DNA of 64,000 nucleotides, taken from contig NZ_QMKK01000045.1 of assembly GCF_003287875.1 (NCBI RefSeq), forward strand, positions 1-64,000, read 5' to 3'. This DNA comes from Martinezella tropici. GTDB taxonomy: Bacteria > Pseudomonadota > Alphaproteobacteria > Rhizobiales > Rhizobiaceae. The position numbers and the translations under genes were made by a program. Below are positions 62,594-64,000 of this stretch, one piece after another (position 1 is the first letter of the stretch; every line of letters begins with the position of its first letter). The notes under the pieces are model-generated. The model had not been told where the DNA came from and did not search any database. It worked only from the letters and a program-made list of their open reading frames with translations.

Positions 62594-62630
62594 TTTTAGA
62601 AAATTCCGGATTTTTTTTAGAAAATTACGG
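62594..62630. promoter_or_regulatory. Direct repeats in the adhesin operon promoter region
   Basis: TTTTAGAAAATTCCGG (62594-62609) and TTTTAGAAAATTACGG (62615-62630) are 15/16 identical and spaced 21 bp, two helical turns, so proteins bound there would face the same side. The TTTAGAA half resembles an Irr/ICE half-site, which is a weak hint only. The sites lie about 55-90 bp upstream of the first gene. Confidence 0.5.
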
Positions 62631-62853
62631 TTTTTTGCACGCTCGGTTGCAGGTGTAGCCGCTTTGCCACACGTACCGCAGGCTGTTGCGCATGAGCGCC
62701 GGGGATCGCCGGGCATGCATGCCAGGCGGGAATATCTCAGCTCCAGGCAACCTCCATCCCCCCGACATATCAGAGAGATAAAGCATTTGCTGAAATGGAA
62801 AATCGACTGCGGCAGGCCCGAGCGAGGCTTCGAGCGCCCGTGCTCCGCCACGC

Positions 62854-63738
62854 CTATCGCCCGAAGCGGAACTCCATCGGCGTTTTTCCGCGATATCTCT
62901 TCATGGTTGTCGCCAGGTGGCTTTGATCCGAGAAGCCGGTGACGAAGGCGATTTCCGCAATGGAGATCTCACCCGCCGCGAGCAGCTCCTCCGCCCTGTC
63001 CAGACGCAGATTGATGAGATAGCGGTGCGGCGGCATGCCGAAGGTCTTGGCAAACCGCACGATGAAGTGATTGGGCGAAATGCCGGCGACAGCAGCAAGC
63101 TCCGCGACATGTACCTTTTCGGTAAAATGCTCACGAAGATATTCCTGCACGCGCCGGGCGCTTTTGGCGGAAAGCCCGCCTTTTGGCGTAGGAAGCTGTG
63201 TCATGCGGCTTGTATAGGTGCGAAGCAGATGTGTGCTGAATAGCGTAACCAATGAATCCAGATAGAGTTCATTCGAAGGTGCTTTCCTCGTTAACTCGAC
63301 AGAGATTCTCTGCGCTATGCCGAGGGCCAATGGATCGACGGTGCCGAAATCAGGCGGCTGGAGTTCCACATTGCCAAGATCGAACTCCTGGAGCGCCAGC
63401 TCGGACAGAACGTCAGGGGGAATGGCGACGACAAGATTTGTCCTGGTTTCGGTCCAGGCAAGGGTACTGTCCACCCCGGCGGGATTGACCACGAGACAGC
63501 CGACCGGCGCATCATATTGCGTGATCCGGTCGCTGCCGAGAGAGGCTCGCAGGCCGCGCGAGGGAGCCAGCACGATTGCCACCGCATGTTCCCTAGCAAC
63601 CCAGGTCTGCGATCCGGGATTGCGAACCGAATTGATAACGCTCCCCCGCATAGAGGTTCTTCTCGGTCCCGCACTCTCAGGGATTATGTCGAATACATAT
63701 CGATCGGCCCGCTCCCGGGCCTCACCCGCAAATCTCAT
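62854..63738 (-). CDS. AraC family transcriptional regulator
   Basis: A 294-residue AraC regulator. The N-terminal 180 residues form a ligand-binding/regulatory domain; the C-terminal 100 hold two helix-turn-helix motifs (V-A-E-L-A-A-V-A-G-I-S-P-N-H-F and I-A-E-I-A-F-V-T-G-F-S-D-Q-S-H-L). It has the same orientation as the adhesin operon and ends about 310 bp before it, so it could act on the 62594-62630 repeats. Confidence 0.86.
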   Translation of the reverse strand: MRFAGEARERADRYVFDIIPESAGPRRTSMRGSVINSVRNPGSQTWVAREHAVAIVLAPSRGLRASLGSDRITQYDAPVGCLVVNPAGVDSTLAWTETRTNLVVAIPPDVLSELALQEFDLGNVELQPPDFGTVDPLALGIAQRISVELTRKAPSNELYLDSLVTLFSTHLLRTYTSRMTQLPTPKGGLSAKSARRVQEYLREHFTEKVHVAELAAVAGISPNHFIVRFAKTFGMPPHRYLINLRLDRAEELLAAGEISIAEIAFVTGFSDQSHLATTMKRYRGKTPMEFRFGR

Positions 63739-64000
63739 TATGCATCGCCCGCCCCTGACGAAATTTCACTTGCACGCGAAGCAGGCAAGGCAACAATCAT
63801 CGATTGCAATCGCAATCCCCCAAGCCTGCCCGCTCCACGCTGCTGCCTACCAGCTATAGCGCGAAATTAAATAGTATAAATTACTGAGTTTTGAAGGGGA
63901 AATATTCACATGGTAAAGAAAGACTAAGGCGCTAGAGCGCATCATTGATTAGCCAGATCGAATGGATCCGGCACAATTCAACAGAGGGCTGTTGTCAGGC
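63739..64000. other. Right edge, non-coding
   Basis: AT-rich in parts (63860-63920), probably holding the AraC promoter. Only trivial open frames occur before the window ends. Confidence 0.3.

Overview
The window looks like an accessory region of a Rhizobium/Agrobacterium-type alphaproteobacterium, from a plasmid, chromid or variable chromosomal region. Reasons: high-GC coding with many ATGA-coupled starts, FixJ-like regulators, a BigR/Blh pair, IalB-family and DUF995 exported proteins, and a uxs/uxe-type sugar-nucleotide operon. All identifications come from reading translated sequence; no database search was run.

Left part (1-11600): a conserved hypothetical protein cut by the left edge, a truncated nucleotidyltransferase, and a DUF4160/DUF2442-HTH pair behind an inverted repeat. 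Next is an exported molybdenum hydroxylase operon (large subunit, 2Fe-2S subunit, diheme cytochrome c), an SDR/NTF2-like pair divergent from a LysR regulator, and an MFS transporter/FAD monooxygenase operon beside what may be a LysR relic.

Middle left (11900-26460): a second molybdenum hydroxylase operon in the opposite gene order (triheme cytochrome c, 2Fe-2S subunit, large subunit). It is divergent from a FixJ-like response regulator, which is followed by a single-domain receiver, an AraC regulator, a HigB/HigA-like toxin-antitoxin pair and a 1696-residue sensor (degenerate kinase domain, AAA ATPase, GAF, histidine kinase). An IS66 transposase relic and a frameshifted membrane-protein gene follow.

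Centre (26461-33100): mostly single genes, including a C26 peptidase, an SDR, a small protein behind a perfect 38-bp palindrome, pcm, a glycine-zipper lipoprotein, an orphan sigma region 2 protein, a DUF4239 membrane protein and an ABC permease relic.

Polysaccharide block (33133-42486): UDP-glucuronate decarboxylase, GalE/Uxe-type epimerase, a membrane GT2 synthase, UDP-glucose dehydrogenase, two DUF995 proteins around a GH26-like glycanase, and an AraC-type regulator with an N-terminal RxxxR motif like the c-di-GMP-binding regulator CuxR. Together these would make UDP-xylose/UDP-arabinose and a secreted pentose-containing polymer.

Right part (42716-64000): dinB, an iron-siderophore ABC operon, an SDR, blh-bigR with its palindromic operator, an Lrp regulator divergent from an amino-acid ABC operon ending in a homocysteine S-methyltransferase, then a leftward operon with a small hypothetical gene, a 1660-residue trimeric autotransporter adhesin, two IalB-family proteins, a membrane-anchored protein and a DUF4189 protein. 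An AraC regulator lies upstream of that operon. No tRNA, rRNA or CRISPR array was seen.
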